From assembly GCF_021390335.1 (NCBI RefSeq), contig NZ_JAJUXK010000001.1, forward strand, positions 1,426,001-1,490,000: a stretch of DNA of 64,000 bases, read 5' to 3'. The DNA comes from Dyadobacter sp. CY343. Lineage in GTDB: Bacteria; Bacteroidota; Bacteroidia; Cytophagales; Spirosomataceae. Positions 49,177 to 58,112 of the stretch are shown piece by piece. How positions within the stretch are numbered: position 1 is the stretch's first letter; each line of letters opens with the position of its first letter. Position numbers and translations under genes: made by a program. The notes below the pieces were generated by a model that made no database searches, was not told the origin of the DNA, and was given only the letters and a program-made list of their open reading frames with translations.

Positions 49177-50892
49177 ATGTTGCCCAGAAACAAAGTTCTA
49201 AGATCCGCCCTCAAAGCTGTTTCTATTATCCTCCTGGTAATCGGCGTTCTATTTGGCATTTTTCTGTGGCGGATCAATCTGCCGACTCCGAAAATTGAAA
49301 GTAATAAAACTCTCGACAGTTACAAGCGCGTTCAGGTTGGGAAAGACCATTATGCTGTTGGAAACTGCTGGCTCAGGAAAAATAAGCACGGTATCTGGGA
49401 AATGTACCTGGAAGGCGCGCCTTACGAACGCGGGTTGATTTACGGAATTCTTGCAAGGGAATTAATGGAAAAGCAGGAAGTTCATTTTGTAGGGCAGATC
49501 AATGAGCTGATTCCCAGTTTTGTTTTTTTACAAGTATTGCGCGGATTTGTAGGCTGGTTTAACCGGGATATTTACAAATATATTCCTGATGAAAACCAGC
49601 AGGAGATTTACGGTGTGTCGCAGTCGTTTTCTGAGAAATTCAACTACATAGCCCCTAAATATTACCGCATATTGAATTACCACGCGGCCCACGATATCGG
49701 GCATGCGCTGACGGATATGAATGTAGTTGTCGGCTGTACTTCATTTGCGGTGAATAACGGGCTTTCCAGCGATTCAACGCTGCTTATCGCGCGGAATTTC
49801 GATTTTTATATGGGCGATGCTTTCGCCGAGGATAAGCTGATCGTTTTCATGAAGCCGGACAAAGGTTACAGTTTCGCCTCTTACGCCTGGGCCGGGCTCA
49901 CGGGCGTGGTTTCGGGAATGAATGAAAAGGGCATTACAGTGACATTAAATGCTTCCAAATCGGATATTCCGTTTACGGCAAAGGAACCAATATCGATACT
50001 TGCGCGCGAAATATTGCAGTATGCGGGGACGATTGAAGAGGCTAATCAGATTGCGCAGCGGAGTGAAACTTTTGTATCGGAATCTCTTTTAATCGGGTCT
50101 GCTGCGGATCAAAAAGCGGTGATCATTGAAAAGTCGCCGAAGAAAATGGGTATTTATGAATCAGGCCAGGATTACCTTGTTTGCGCGAATCACTATCAGG
50201 GGCCGGCTTTTGTAAAAGATTCGGTCAATATCGAAAATATTGCCAATTCTGATTCCAAGTCGAGATTTGACCGGATGAACCAGCTTATGAAACGCTCCTA
50301 TCCGCTGGATATTAAAGACGCGGCGGCGATACTGAGAGATAAAAATGGCGTGGATGATAAGTTTATCGGTTACGGAAATGCCAAATCATTGAACCAGCTG
50401 ATCGCGCACCACGGGATTTTGTTTAAACCTGAAAAAAAGGAAATGTGGATTTCCACGCCTCCTTACCAGCTGGGTGAATTCATCCATTATGATCTGAATG
50501 CGGTTTTTTCGGGCAAGGGAAAGTTTGGAGAAGGTTCTCAGGGAGTTGATGCAGATCCATTCCTGAAATCAGCTGATTACAAGCGTTTTGAGGCATTCAA
50601 AGAGACCAGGCAGAAAATTAACAAATACGTTTTGATGGATATTCCGTTTGACCTGACGCAGGCGGCCGAGCATGATTTTGTAAACAATAATCCCAAAAGT
50701 TACGTCACGTATTTAACACTGGGCGATTATTTCCAGAAGAAAGAAAATTCGAGAAAAGCCCTTATTTATTATCGGGAAGCATTGAAGTTCGACGTTTCGT
50801 CCGCCCAGGAGGAGCGCGCTATCAAACGTAAGATTTCCGAAGCCAGCAAAATAAAACACGGACCGTTCTTCTCAAAAAAAGAAACGAAATGA
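49177..50892 (+). CDS. Membrane-anchored C45-type acyltransferase/amidohydrolase
   Basis: A 571-residue NTN-hydrolase-like protein. A transmembrane helix at about 12-31 anchors it, facing outwards. The EGAPYERGLIYGILA motif (about 80-94) and the probable nucleophile Cys187 in VVVGCTSFAVNNG match acyl-CoA:6-aminopenicillanic-acid acyltransferase-like (peptidase C45) enzymes, which self-process to expose the Cys. The core ends near 430 and a helical, TPR-like tail (SRKALIYYREALK) follows. The ATG at 49177 is chosen because it gives the anchor directly; an open frame extends further upstream through the PPTase gene. It is the first gene of the resorcinol cluster and overlaps the next by ATGA. 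Confidence 0.8.
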   Translation: MLPRNKVLRSALKAVSIILLVIGVLFGIFLWRINLPTPKIESNKTLDSYKRVQVGKDHYAVGNCWLRKNKHGIWEMYLEGAPYERGLIYGILARELMEKQEVHFVGQINELIPSFVFLQVLRGFVGWFNRDIYKYIPDENQQEIYGVSQSFSEKFNYIAPKYYRILNYHAAHDIGHALTDMNVVVGCTSFAVNNGLSSDSTLLIARNFDFYMGDAFAEDKLIVFMKPDKGYSFASYAWAGLTGVVSGMNEKGITVTLNASKSDIPFTAKEPISILAREILQYAGTIEEANQIAQRSETFVSESLLIGSAADQKAVIIEKSPKKMGIYESGQDYLVCANHYQGPAFVKDSVNIENIANSDSKSRFDRMNQLMKRSYPLDIKDAAAILRDKNGVDDKFIGYGNAKSLNQLIAHHGILFKPEKKEMWISTPPYQLGEFIHYDLNAVFSGKGKFGEGSQGVDADPFLKSADYKRFEAFKETRQKINKYVLMDIPFDLTQAAEHDFVNNNPKSYVTYLTLGDYFQKKENSRKALIYYREALKFDVSSAQEERAIKRKISEASKIKHGPFFSKKETK

Positions 50893-52151
50893 ACAAAGTT
50901 GCCTACCGTGAAGCGCAGGATAATCAGCTCAAATATCTGTTATCCTACGTGAGCGACCATTCGCCTTACTACCAGAAAGTGTTCCGCGAGCGCGGCGTGG
51001 ATATTGAAACCATATTGAATATAGAAGATCTGGCGGTGCTGCCTTTTACGACAAAAGACGATCTGGCAGCTGCAAACGATGATTTTCTATGTGTTCCTAA
51101 AAGCCGGATCGCCGACTTTGTGACTACATCCGGCACGTTAAGTGACCCCGTCGCATTCTATCTTACGGACTCGGATATTGAAAGACTGGCGACAAATGAA
51201 GCCGCCTCTTTTCAGTGCGCAGGAGGGACGGAGCAGGATATTTACCAGCTTATGACCACGATCGACCGTCGGTTTATGGCGGGACTGGCTTACTGGATGG
51301 GCGCGCGGAAAATGGGGGCAGGTATGATCCGGGTGGGGCCGGGTGCTCCTTTTCTGCAATGGGAGTCGATCCAGCGGTTTTCACCAACTGTAATTATCGC
51401 TATTCCTTCTTTTATACCCAGATTGATAGACTATGCTGTCGCAAATGGGATCGACTTCAAATCTTCGACGATTAGGTCTATAATCTGTATTGGTGAACCG
51501 ATCCGTAACCAGGATTTTACCTATAATGAACTGGGGAAAAGGATTACTTCGCAATGGAATGTGAAACTATATTCGACCTACGCTTCCACCGAAATGGGCG
51601 CTGCTTTTACCGAATGCAGCGAAGGTAAGGGCGGTCACCTGAATCCCGATCTGCTCGTTTTGGAGGTAGTAGACGAACAGGATCATGCAGTGGCAGAGGG
51701 TGAATTGGGCGAAGTGGTGATCACCACATTGGGCGTGGAAGGAATGCCTTTGATCCGGTATCGAACTGGTGATTTGTGTCATGTATATTATAGTCCGTGC
51801 GCGTGCGGGCGAACCAGTCCGCGGCTCGGCCCGGTGATGGGCAGGAAGCAGCAAATGATCAAGTTCAAGGGAACTACTATCTTTCCGCCTGCCATTTTTG
51901 ATGTATTGGATATGGTGAAGGAAATAGAGTTATATCAGGTGGTTGTTTCTAAAAATGAGTTTGGAAATGATGAGATTACGATTCTCCTGGCTTTGCATTT
52001 AAATACCGCCGCATTCCGGGAAATGCTGCATTCCCTATTCAAATCCAAGCTCCGTGTGACGCCCCTTTTTGAGTTTATAACCGCTGAAGAACTTACGTTC
52101 CGAATCTTCCGCCAGGAAAAACGCAAACCTGAAAAATTGATATATATTTGA
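50889..52151 (+). CDS. AMP-dependent ligase of the phenylacetate-CoA ligase family
   Basis: A 420-residue adenylate-forming enzyme. Visible motifs are FVTTSGTLSDPVAF (A3 region, TSGT), YSTYASTEMGAAFTECS (A5), YRTGDLCHVY followed by a Cys-rich CACGRTSPRLGP, and GRKQQMIKFKGTTIFPP, matching PaaK/coenzyme-F390-synthetase-like ligases. Such enzymes activate aromatic or fatty carboxylates as CoA or ACP thioesters. It starts on the ATGA overlap with the C45 gene and so is certainly co-transcribed. In this cluster it may activate an acyl starter; the substrate is an inference. Confidence 0.85.
   Translation: MNKVAYREAQDNQLKYLLSYVSDHSPYYQKVFRERGVDIETILNIEDLAVLPFTTKDDLAAANDDFLCVPKSRIADFVTTSGTLSDPVAFYLTDSDIERLATNEAASFQCAGGTEQDIYQLMTTIDRRFMAGLAYWMGARKMGAGMIRVGPGAPFLQWESIQRFSPTVIIAIPSFIPRLIDYAVANGIDFKSSTIRSIICIGEPIRNQDFTYNELGKRITSQWNVKLYSTYASTEMGAAFTECSEGKGGHLNPDLLVLEVVDEQDHAVAEGELGEVVITTLGVEGMPLIRYRTGDLCHVYYSPCACGRTSPRLGPVMGRKQQMIKFKGTTIFPPAIFDVLDMVKEIELYQVVVSKNEFGNDEITILLALHLNTAAFREMLHSLFKSKLRVTPLFEFITAEELTFRIFRQEKRKPEKLIYI
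52143..52150 (+). promoter_or_regulatory. Possible internal promoter -7 box
   Basis: TATATTTG fits TAnnTTTG and overlaps the end of the ligase gene, 35 bp before the next ATG. No -33 box is evident; the element may be fortuitous. Confidence 0.25.
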
Positions 52152-52184
52152 ACCCTATCATTTTTATAAACTCAATAATAGTCC

Positions 52185-52799
52185 ATGAAAAAGTTCTTTT
52201 TTAAGGCCGTAGTGGCCATTTTTGCATTAGGCCTGCATGTTGCGAACGCGCAGCGGGTTGAGCTTCGCTCGGGAGATGTAGGTGTATTATCCGGCCAGAA
52301 AACCATCAATGTCGAGTATGATTATTCCAGTTTCGGAGTAGGTAAGTTTGCGACAGAACAGGAGTATCTTGATAAAAAAGCAGGGGAATATAATTCAAAA
52401 GAAGCTGGTAAAGGTGATGCCTGGAAAAAGGCCTGGGTCGACGATCGCAAGAACCGCTTTGAGCCAAAGTTTGAGGAGCTCTTTAATAAAGGTTTAGGTG
52501 AAAAAGGGGTGCAGGTTGTCCAGTCGCGGCCGGACGCAACCTATACAATGATCGTGCGCACCAAGTTTGTGGAACCGGGTTTTAATGTAGGGGTAATGCG
52601 TAAAAATGCTTACGTGGATTACGAGATCGATATTGTTGAATCAAACAATAAATCTACCAAAGTGGCTGAACTCGGTATGCGGAACGTACCTGGATCTATG
52701 GCAATGGGAATGGATTTCGATACCGGCGCGCGGCTCGCCGAATCTTATGCAAAAGCAGGAAAAACACTTTCGGCGTTTCTGGACAAGAAGCTCAAATAG
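52185..52799 (+). CDS. Exported protein of unknown function in the resorcinol cluster
   Basis: I do not recognise this 204-residue protein. It has a clear signal peptide (MKKFFFKAVVAIFALGLHVANAQ, cleavage near residue 23) with no lipobox, so it should be periplasmic or outer-membrane associated. The mature part is rich in charged residues and ends with helical AKAGKTLSAFLDKKLK. Segments such as ATYTMIVRTKFVEPGF and YVDYEIDIVESNNKSTKVAEL suggest a small beta-sheet like those of DUF4136/DUF4410-type envelope proteins, but this is weak. It is followed 24 bp later by a second exported unknown. Confidence 0.75.
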   Translation: MKKFFFKAVVAIFALGLHVANAQRVELRSGDVGVLSGQKTINVEYDYSSFGVGKFATEQEYLDKKAGEYNSKEAGKGDAWKKAWVDDRKNRFEPKFEELFNKGLGEKGVQVVQSRPDATYTMIVRTKFVEPGFNVGVMRKNAYVDYEIDIVESNNKSTKVAELGMRNVPGSMAMGMDFDTGARLAESYAKAGKTLSAFLDKKLK

Positions 52800-52823
52800 T
52801 CGTTCACTTCAATATCTAACACG

Positions 52824-53456
52824 ATGAAAAAGTTAATACTTTTTGCTGTGCTACTATGTAATGCGGGGGCGGTGTTGGCGGATAATACGATGGCGGACCT
52901 ATTCGCCCGAAAAACCAAGCTGGTTTTCCTGGGGCTGGATTTTACGCAGGCTAAATACGTAGGTGCTGTGGGTTTTACGGATCCTACCGCGATCCAGAAC
53001 CAACATATAGTAAGCTGGAACAATCTGATCGAAATGGAGCCGAAGAAATTCTCACTTCAAAAAGCGTTTAGTCTGGCAGACGATCAATATGTTTCCAGAG
53101 TAGAGGATATGGTGAAATTAAATAAGTCGGTTAATGTGGCTGAAAATATCACTGAAACGGAACATGCGATTACGGAAGAGCAGGTAAAAAAATCGGTATC
53201 TGAATATGCATTGAGCGAAAAGGACGGGGTAGGCGTCGTGTATGTGGTAGAAAGTTTGAGTAAAACTGCCGAAAGAATGAGCGCCTGGGTCACGTTCATT
53301 GATCTTAAAACAAAAAAAGTACTTCACACTGAGCGTGTTGAAGGAAAAGCGGGCGGCTTTGGATTTCGTAACTATTGGGCCGGAGCTGTATATAAGATCA
53401 CTCAAGAGATCGATTCCAGGCTTTATATGAAGTGGCGTAAAGCTTTTAAAGGATAG
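52824..53456 (+). CDS. Exported protein of unknown function in the resorcinol cluster
   Basis: I do not recognise this 210-residue protein. A signal peptide (MKKLILFAVLLCNAGAVLAD, cleavage near 19) has no lipobox. The mature chain begins NTMADLFARKTKLVFLGLDFTQAKYVG, has a central helix with many charged residues, and ends with VTFIDLKTKKVLHTERVEGKAGGFGFRNYWAGAVYKI, a strand-turn-strand pattern seen in periplasmic beta-sandwich proteins. It is the partner of the preceding gene in spacing and export type. An envelope-side carrier or chaperone for the lipid product is possible, but only from location. Confidence 0.75.
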   Translation: MKKLILFAVLLCNAGAVLADNTMADLFARKTKLVFLGLDFTQAKYVGAVGFTDPTAIQNQHIVSWNNLIEMEPKKFSLQKAFSLADDQYVSRVEDMVKLNKSVNVAENITETEHAITEEQVKKSVSEYALSEKDGVGVVYVVESLSKTAERMSAWVTFIDLKTKKVLHTERVEGKAGGFGFRNYWAGAVYKITQEIDSRLYMKWRKAFKG

Positions 53457-53589
53457 AAAATAGAGAGAATTGCTTATTTTTAAAACCAGAATTCAATACC
53501 GATACCATATCGCTACCTGATAAGCTGTGATCTGCTTGCCGTTTCGGTGAACATTTCACAGCTTACTGTTTAAATTGATAACCTCTATT

Positions 53590-54315
53590 GTGAAGATCAC
53601 GACCTTGATCCTTTCGGGTATCCTTTCCTTATTTTTGTCGGGATGCGGCAAAATGCTTTACCGCGCAGCTGAGAAGGAATATCACAAGGGAATGAAGCAG
53701 CAACCCTACGATGCGATCATCGTGCCGGGTTTTCCTTACGACGGTAAAAAGTGGGATATGGTGTTGCAGCTGAGGATTCACTGGGCGCATTACCTGTATT
53801 CCAAGGGTTATACCAAAAACATAATTTTCTCCGGATCAGCGGTCGCGACGAAGTATATTGAGAGCCGTGTGATGGCCAACTATGCCGAAGCGCTGGGAGT
53901 GCCCCGCGAGCATCTTTTTACAGAGGAAAAAGCGCAGCACAGTACTGAAAATATCTATTATTCGTACAGGCTGGCTAAGGATCAGGGTTTTACAAAAATC
54001 GCATTGTCAACTGATCCTATTCAGTCGAGCTATATGAAACGGTTTATCAAACGCTTCGAGCTGCCGATCGGGTTATTGCCTACGGTGATCGATACAGTAA
54101 AAACGCTTAATTTGTACGAACCAAAAATTGACGTGACCAATGCGATTGCGGAGAATTTCCAGAAGCTTTCCGACAGAGAAAACTTTTTCCAGCGTTTTCA
54201 GGGGACAATGGGCAAATACATTGAGTGGCACGAGGAAGATCTGAAAACGAAGAAACTCAGGCGAAAATTTAAAGACCGGATGATATCCTCTTCTCCGGAG
54301 AATCAGGAACCTTAA
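53590..54315 (+). CDS. YdcF/ElyC/SanA-family (DUF218) lipoprotein
   Basis: A 241-residue protein with a DUF218 domain: YDAIIVPGFPYDGKKWDM near the N-terminus, WAHYLYSKGYTKNIIFSGSAV, AEALGVPREHLFTEEKAQHSTENIYYSYRLAKDQGF and IALSTDPIQSSYMKRFI, all standard for YdcF/SanA/ElyC proteins, which affect envelope or peptidoglycan-lipid metabolism. The N-terminus carries a lipobox LFLSGCGK, so it is probably lipid-anchored. No ATG is near the expected start; GTG 53590 is chosen, with TTG 53575 as an alternative. The methyltransferase gene follows after 9 bp. Confidence 0.8.
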   Translation: MKITTLILSGILSLFLSGCGKMLYRAAEKEYHKGMKQQPYDAIIVPGFPYDGKKWDMVLQLRIHWAHYLYSKGYTKNIIFSGSAVATKYIESRVMANYAEALGVPREHLFTEEKAQHSTENIYYSYRLAKDQGFTKIALSTDPIQSSYMKRFIKRFELPIGLLPTVIDTVKTLNLYEPKIDVTNAIAENFQKLSDRENFFQRFQGTMGKYIEWHEEDLKTKKLRRKFKDRMISSSPENQEP

Positions 54316-54324
54316 ACGCAAATA

Positions 54325-55389
54325 ATGAAAAAAGAAATGTCCGCCGTTGAGGCTAAGTATGAAGCACAAAAGATAGCATTCGGGCCGATTTATTTCCAGT
54401 CGGTAGTCGCATTGCGGGACCTGGGGATTTTGCAATTTATCAGCGAAAACAGAAAGGGTGTCGGGATAGACAAGATCGTTGAAAAACTGGAAGCTTCGGA
54501 ATATAGTATCCATTTGTTGCTGGAAGCGGCGGAGATCCTTGGGGTGATAGAGATAGAGGAAGATATTGTCAGGATCACCAAAGTGGGCTTTTTTCTTTTG
54601 AAAGATGAAATGACCCGGGTCAATATCAATTTTATGAATGATGTTTGCTACCTGGGAGCGAAGAATATGACTGAGAGTTTCATCAACGGCAAACCCGAAG
54701 GATTGAAAACGCTAGGCGACTGGCCCACGATCTACGAGGGGCTTTCCGTGCTTCCCGAGCCAGCGAAAACTTCCTGGTTTGAATTTGATCACTACTATTC
54801 AGATAATGCTTTTCCTGAGGCACTGAAAATTGTTTTCAAGAAAAAACCAAAACAACTTTTCGATATAGGCGGCAATACCGGAAAATGGTCTTTCGCATGT
54901 TGCGCGCACGATCCAAATGTCAGGATCAAGATACTCGACCTGCCGGTCCAGCTTAGGGTAGCGAAAGCAAATGCGACAGAGAAAAATCTGTTGGAACGCA
55001 TTGATTTTCATCCGATCGACCTGCTGGACACTGCCCAGAGAATTCCGGAGGGCGCTGACGTGATCTGGATGAGCCAGTTCCTGGATTGTTTCTCAAAAGA
55101 GCAGATTGTGCAGATTCTGGATAATGCATGTCAGGCGGCTTCTGAGGATACGACGATCTTCATTCTGGAACCATTTTTTGATAACCAGAATTATCCTGCT
55201 GCACATTACAGTCTGGTAGCGACGTCCCTGTACTTTACGATTATGGCCAACGGTAACAGTAAAATGTACCGGATCGGCGTAATGAAGGACCTTATCGGGA
55301 AGGCGGGTTTGGAAGTGGTCGAAACTTATCCCCTGATCGGAGACAGCTACCATACTATTCTGGAGTGCAGGAAAAAGCGGAAGGCTTAA
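54325..55389 (+). CDS. SAM-dependent methyltransferase (O-methyltransferase-like)
   Basis: A 354-residue methyltransferase built like plant/bacterial small-molecule O-methyltransferases: an N-terminal winged-helix dimerisation domain (about 10-100, including LLLEAAEILGVIEIEEDIVRI) and a C-terminal Rossmann domain with the SAM motif LFDIGGNTGKWSF near 178-190, ILDLP near 200 and VIWMSQFLDCFSKEQ near 245. In a dialkylresorcinol/flexirubin setting it could methylate the resorcinol or aryl ring; this is inferred from location only. The exported-unknown gene follows so closely that only 35 bases separate the two. Confidence 0.85.
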   Translation: MKKEMSAVEAKYEAQKIAFGPIYFQSVVALRDLGILQFISENRKGVGIDKIVEKLEASEYSIHLLLEAAEILGVIEIEEDIVRITKVGFFLLKDEMTRVNINFMNDVCYLGAKNMTESFINGKPEGLKTLGDWPTIYEGLSVLPEPAKTSWFEFDHYYSDNAFPEALKIVFKKKPKQLFDIGGNTGKWSFACCAHDPNVRIKILDLPVQLRVAKANATEKNLLERIDFHPIDLLDTAQRIPEGADVIWMSQFLDCFSKEQIVQILDNACQAASEDTTIFILEPFFDNQNYPAAHYSLVATSLYFTIMANGNSKMYRIGVMKDLIGKAGLEVVETYPLIGDSYHTILECRKKRKA

Positions 55390-55424
55390 TCCTTTTTGGA
55401 ATACTAAACGTAGATAGCAAAGCT

Positions 55425-55910
55425 ATGAAGAGGTCAGCGATTGGTTGTTTTTTGTTGTTTCTAATGTTTTCAAATGGCTTCGGAGCCGTTCTGGTTGACA
55501 AGAAATCTGTTTACCAAGCACTATCCTCGGGCGAAGAGAAAACGATTGATAAAATGATCTCCCAGCTGGAATCTGAAAAATCTTCCGCTCAGAACAGCGC
55601 TTACATCGGCGCATTGACGATGAAAAAGGCCGGTTTTTTAAAAGGTGTAAAAACCAAAGTGAATACCTTCAAAAAAGGGGCTCAGTTGCTGGAAAATGAG
55701 ATTAAACAAAATCCTGACAAGGTAGAGTTTCGGTTTCTGAGACTAACCGTTCAGGAACATGCGCCCAATGTCTTGAAATATAACAAGCAAATCGACGAAG
55801 ACAAGAGGGCTGTACTGGCTGGTTACGCGAAGTTAGACGAAGGATTGAAAGCGATTATAGCAGACTACGCAAAGGATTCGAAAGTCCTGAAAGCTGCTGA
55901 TTTGAAATAA
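55425..55910 (+). CDS. Small exported protein of unknown function
   Basis: I do not recognise this 161-residue protein. ATG 55425 starts a signal peptide (MKRSAIGCFLLFLMFSNGFG) without lipobox. The mature part is mostly helical and Lys-rich (KSVYQALSSGEEKTIDKMI, LKGVKTKVNTFKKGAQLLENEI, FRFLRLTVQEHAPN) and probably folds as an antiparallel helical bundle. Position between the methyltransferase and the DarA-like gene indicates a role in the same pathway. The longer frame that overlaps the methyltransferase end lacks a signal peptide and was rejected. Confidence 0.75.
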   Translation: MKRSAIGCFLLFLMFSNGFGAVLVDKKSVYQALSSGEEKTIDKMISQLESEKSSAQNSAYIGALTMKKAGFLKGVKTKVNTFKKGAQLLENEIKQNPDKVEFRFLRLTVQEHAPNVLKYNKQIDEDKRAVLAGYAKLDEGLKAIIADYAKDSKVLKAADLK

Positions 55911-55932
55911 AAATATTTGTATCGATAGTTAA

Positions 55933-56835
55933 ATGGCGAAAGTACTAGTTGTTAATTACTCGCAATCCGGACAGTTGCATGAGATCATCGATAATTTTTT
56001 AGCACCTTTTGATCCCTCACAAGTTGAGAGAATAATAATAAAGCCGGTAAAGCCCATAAACTTTCCCTGGACAAGTGAGGTGTTTTATGACACCATGCCG
56101 GAATGTGTTTTAGAGGAACCAATTCAATTAGAGCCCGTTAACTACGGTTCGGATAAGTACGATCTCATTGTGATCGGCTATCAACCCTGGTTCCTTTCCC
56201 CATCATTACCCATCACGTCACTTTTGCAAGATCCTGATTTCCAGAGGAAATTGAACGGAACTCCGGTTGTGACCATTATAGGTGGGCGAAATATGTGGCT
56301 GAATTCACAGGAGAGTATAAAAAAATACATTCGTGAAGCCGGCGGTACTTTGGTTGGGAATATTCCATTGATGGATCGCGAGCCGAACCTGATCAGCGTG
56401 CTCACTATTTTCCACTGGATGTTGACGGGCCGCAAGGAGCGGAAATGGAATCTGCTGCCTGTTCCGGGAGTAGGTCAAAGTGATATTGACGGCGCAGGCA
56501 GGTTTGGTTCAATTGTGAATAATGCGCTCAAAACCAATGACTTCGCCAATCTGCAAAGACAGATACTGTCTCTGGGGCTTATTGAAATTCCTACCGACAT
56601 TTGGTTCATCGAAATGCGCGGGAAGAAGATTTTTAAGATATGGGCAGGATTGATCAAGAAAAAAGGAACAACACCGGAGAAGCGAAAATTTTTCGTCAAT
56701 TTGTTTAAATATTACTTATTAATAGCTCTTTTTGTAGCATCTCCTATCATATTGACGTTCTATTTCGTTTTGATAGCGCCTTTTATGCAAAGTAAAATTA
56801 AGAAGGAAAAGGAGTATTTTTACGGAGTCGCTTAG
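55933..56835 (+). CDS. darA: Dialkylresorcinol biosynthesis protein, DarA-like (flavodoxin-fold)
   Basis: A 300-residue protein resembling those annotated as dialkylresorcinol condensing enzyme DarA. The N-terminus AKVLVVNYSQSGQLHEIID has the phosphate-loop pattern of flavodoxin-like FMN enzymes (residues 8-15), and later strands YDLIVIGYQPWFLSPSLP and TPVVTIIGGRNMW fit the same fold. A transmembrane helix near 259-285 (YYLLIALFVASPIILTFYFVL) anchors the C-terminus. In the known pathway DarB condenses two acyl precursors and DarA aromatises the cyclohexanedione to the resorcinol. Pairing with the DarB-like gene 71 bp downstream supports the assignment. Confidence 0.8.
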   Translation: MAKVLVVNYSQSGQLHEIIDNFLAPFDPSQVERIIIKPVKPINFPWTSEVFYDTMPECVLEEPIQLEPVNYGSDKYDLIVIGYQPWFLSPSLPITSLLQDPDFQRKLNGTPVVTIIGGRNMWLNSQESIKKYIREAGGTLVGNIPLMDREPNLISVLTIFHWMLTGRKERKWNLLPVPGVGQSDIDGAGRFGSIVNNALKTNDFANLQRQILSLGLIEIPTDIWFIEMRGKKIFKIWAGLIKKKGTTPEKRKFFVNLFKYYLLIALFVASPIILTFYFVLIAPFMQSKIKKEKEYFYGVA

Positions 56836-56906
56836 TCGAAGAATTTTACACATTTTGTAGATATAACAGAGCACATCACTTATTAGAGTCAATACTTACC
56901 AGTACA

Positions 56907-58049
56907 ATGTCAGAAGCATACATTACCAGAGCTGCTAAATTTCTTCCGAATGAATCCGTACCCAATGAGGAAATGGAGCAGTATTTAGGATTTATAAACG
57001 GCAAACCTTCTAAGTCAAAATCAATCGTTTTAAGGAATAACAGGATCAAGAGCCGATATTACGCTTACACGAGGGACGGAGAGCCGACGCACACCAATGC
57101 CGAAATGGCCGCGCTCGCGGTGAAAGGTCTTTTTGCATCCGATCCTGAGAAAATCAAAAATGTTGACTTGCTGAGTTGCGGAACGTCCAGTCCGGATCAG
57201 ATCATGCCTTCTCACGGGGTAATGATCCACGGGTGGTTGCCTGAAACGGGTATGATCGAGGTGGTATCACCATCCGGTGTGTGCTGTGCAGGAATGCATG
57301 CGCTGAAATATGCGTACATGTCCATTAAGTTGAAAGACAAGAAAATGGCTGTTGCTGCGGCTTCTGAGCGGTTTTCGCCTTCTTTGCGTGCAGGGCAGTT
57401 TGAGGAGGAAGTGCAGCAGCTGATCCGCCTGGAACAAAATCCATATGTATCTTTTGACAAGGATTTCCTTCGCTGGATGCTTTCCGATGGCGCTGGTGCT
57501 TTCCTGATCGAAGGCGAACCCAACCCGAATGGACCGTCCCTTAAAATTGAATGGATTGAGGGTTGCTCATTCGCTAACGAAGAGGAAGCGTGTATGTATA
57601 TGGGTGCGCACAAGCAGGAAGACGGAACTTTGAAGAGCTACAAGGATTTCTCCAATGAGGAAATTCTTGAAAAGTCAATTTTCAGCATTAAGCAGGATGT
57701 CAAGCTGTTAAGTGAAAAAATTGTAAAGCTTGGGTTTTCAAACCTTAAAAGTATATTGGACGAAAAAGGGGTGACGATGGATGACGTCGATTATTTCCTG
57801 CCACATATTTCCTCTTACTTTTTTGAGAGTAAAATAGAAGATACCCTGAATGAAAATGGAATTCCCGTGCCCAAGGAGAAGTGGTTTACGAATCTCGCGT
57901 CGGCGGGAAATGTGGGAGCGGCATCTATTTACATGATGGTTGAAGAGCTATTTAATTGCGGATTGCTTAAAAAGGGCGAAAAGATCCTGTTAGCAGTTCC
58001 TGAAAGTTCGAGGTTCTCCTATATGTTCTGTTTGCTGACAGTTTGCTAA
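56907..58049 (+). CDS. darB: Ketosynthase III, DarB-like
   Basis: A 380-residue KASIII-type condensing enzyme. The catalytic triad is visible: Cys127 in SGVCCAGMHAL, His300 in YFLPHISSYF and Asn335 in SAGNVGAASIY. In dialkylresorcinol synthesis such enzymes join a beta-ketoacyl thioester with a second acyl thioester and cyclise them. The sequence differs from a housekeeping FabH by an unusual N-terminal region (residues 1-60 with LGFINGKPSKSKSIVLRNNRIKSRYY) and a Cys-Cys at the active site. The adjacent DarA-like gene makes DarB the most likely assignment. Confidence 0.85.
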   Translation: MSEAYITRAAKFLPNESVPNEEMEQYLGFINGKPSKSKSIVLRNNRIKSRYYAYTRDGEPTHTNAEMAALAVKGLFASDPEKIKNVDLLSCGTSSPDQIMPSHGVMIHGWLPETGMIEVVSPSGVCCAGMHALKYAYMSIKLKDKKMAVAAASERFSPSLRAGQFEEEVQQLIRLEQNPYVSFDKDFLRWMLSDGAGAFLIEGEPNPNGPSLKIEWIEGCSFANEEEACMYMGAHKQEDGTLKSYKDFSNEEILEKSIFSIKQDVKLLSEKIVKLGFSNLKSILDEKGVTMDDVDYFLPHISSYFFESKIEDTLNENGIPVPKEKWFTNLASAGNVGAASIYMMVEELFNCGLLKKGEKILLAVPESSRFSYMFCLLTVC

Positions 58050-58112
58050 AACATATTTTTATTAACTTGGTGTATTAGTCCTACCAAATTTCTGTTTTGA
58101 AATCTTGTCGAC

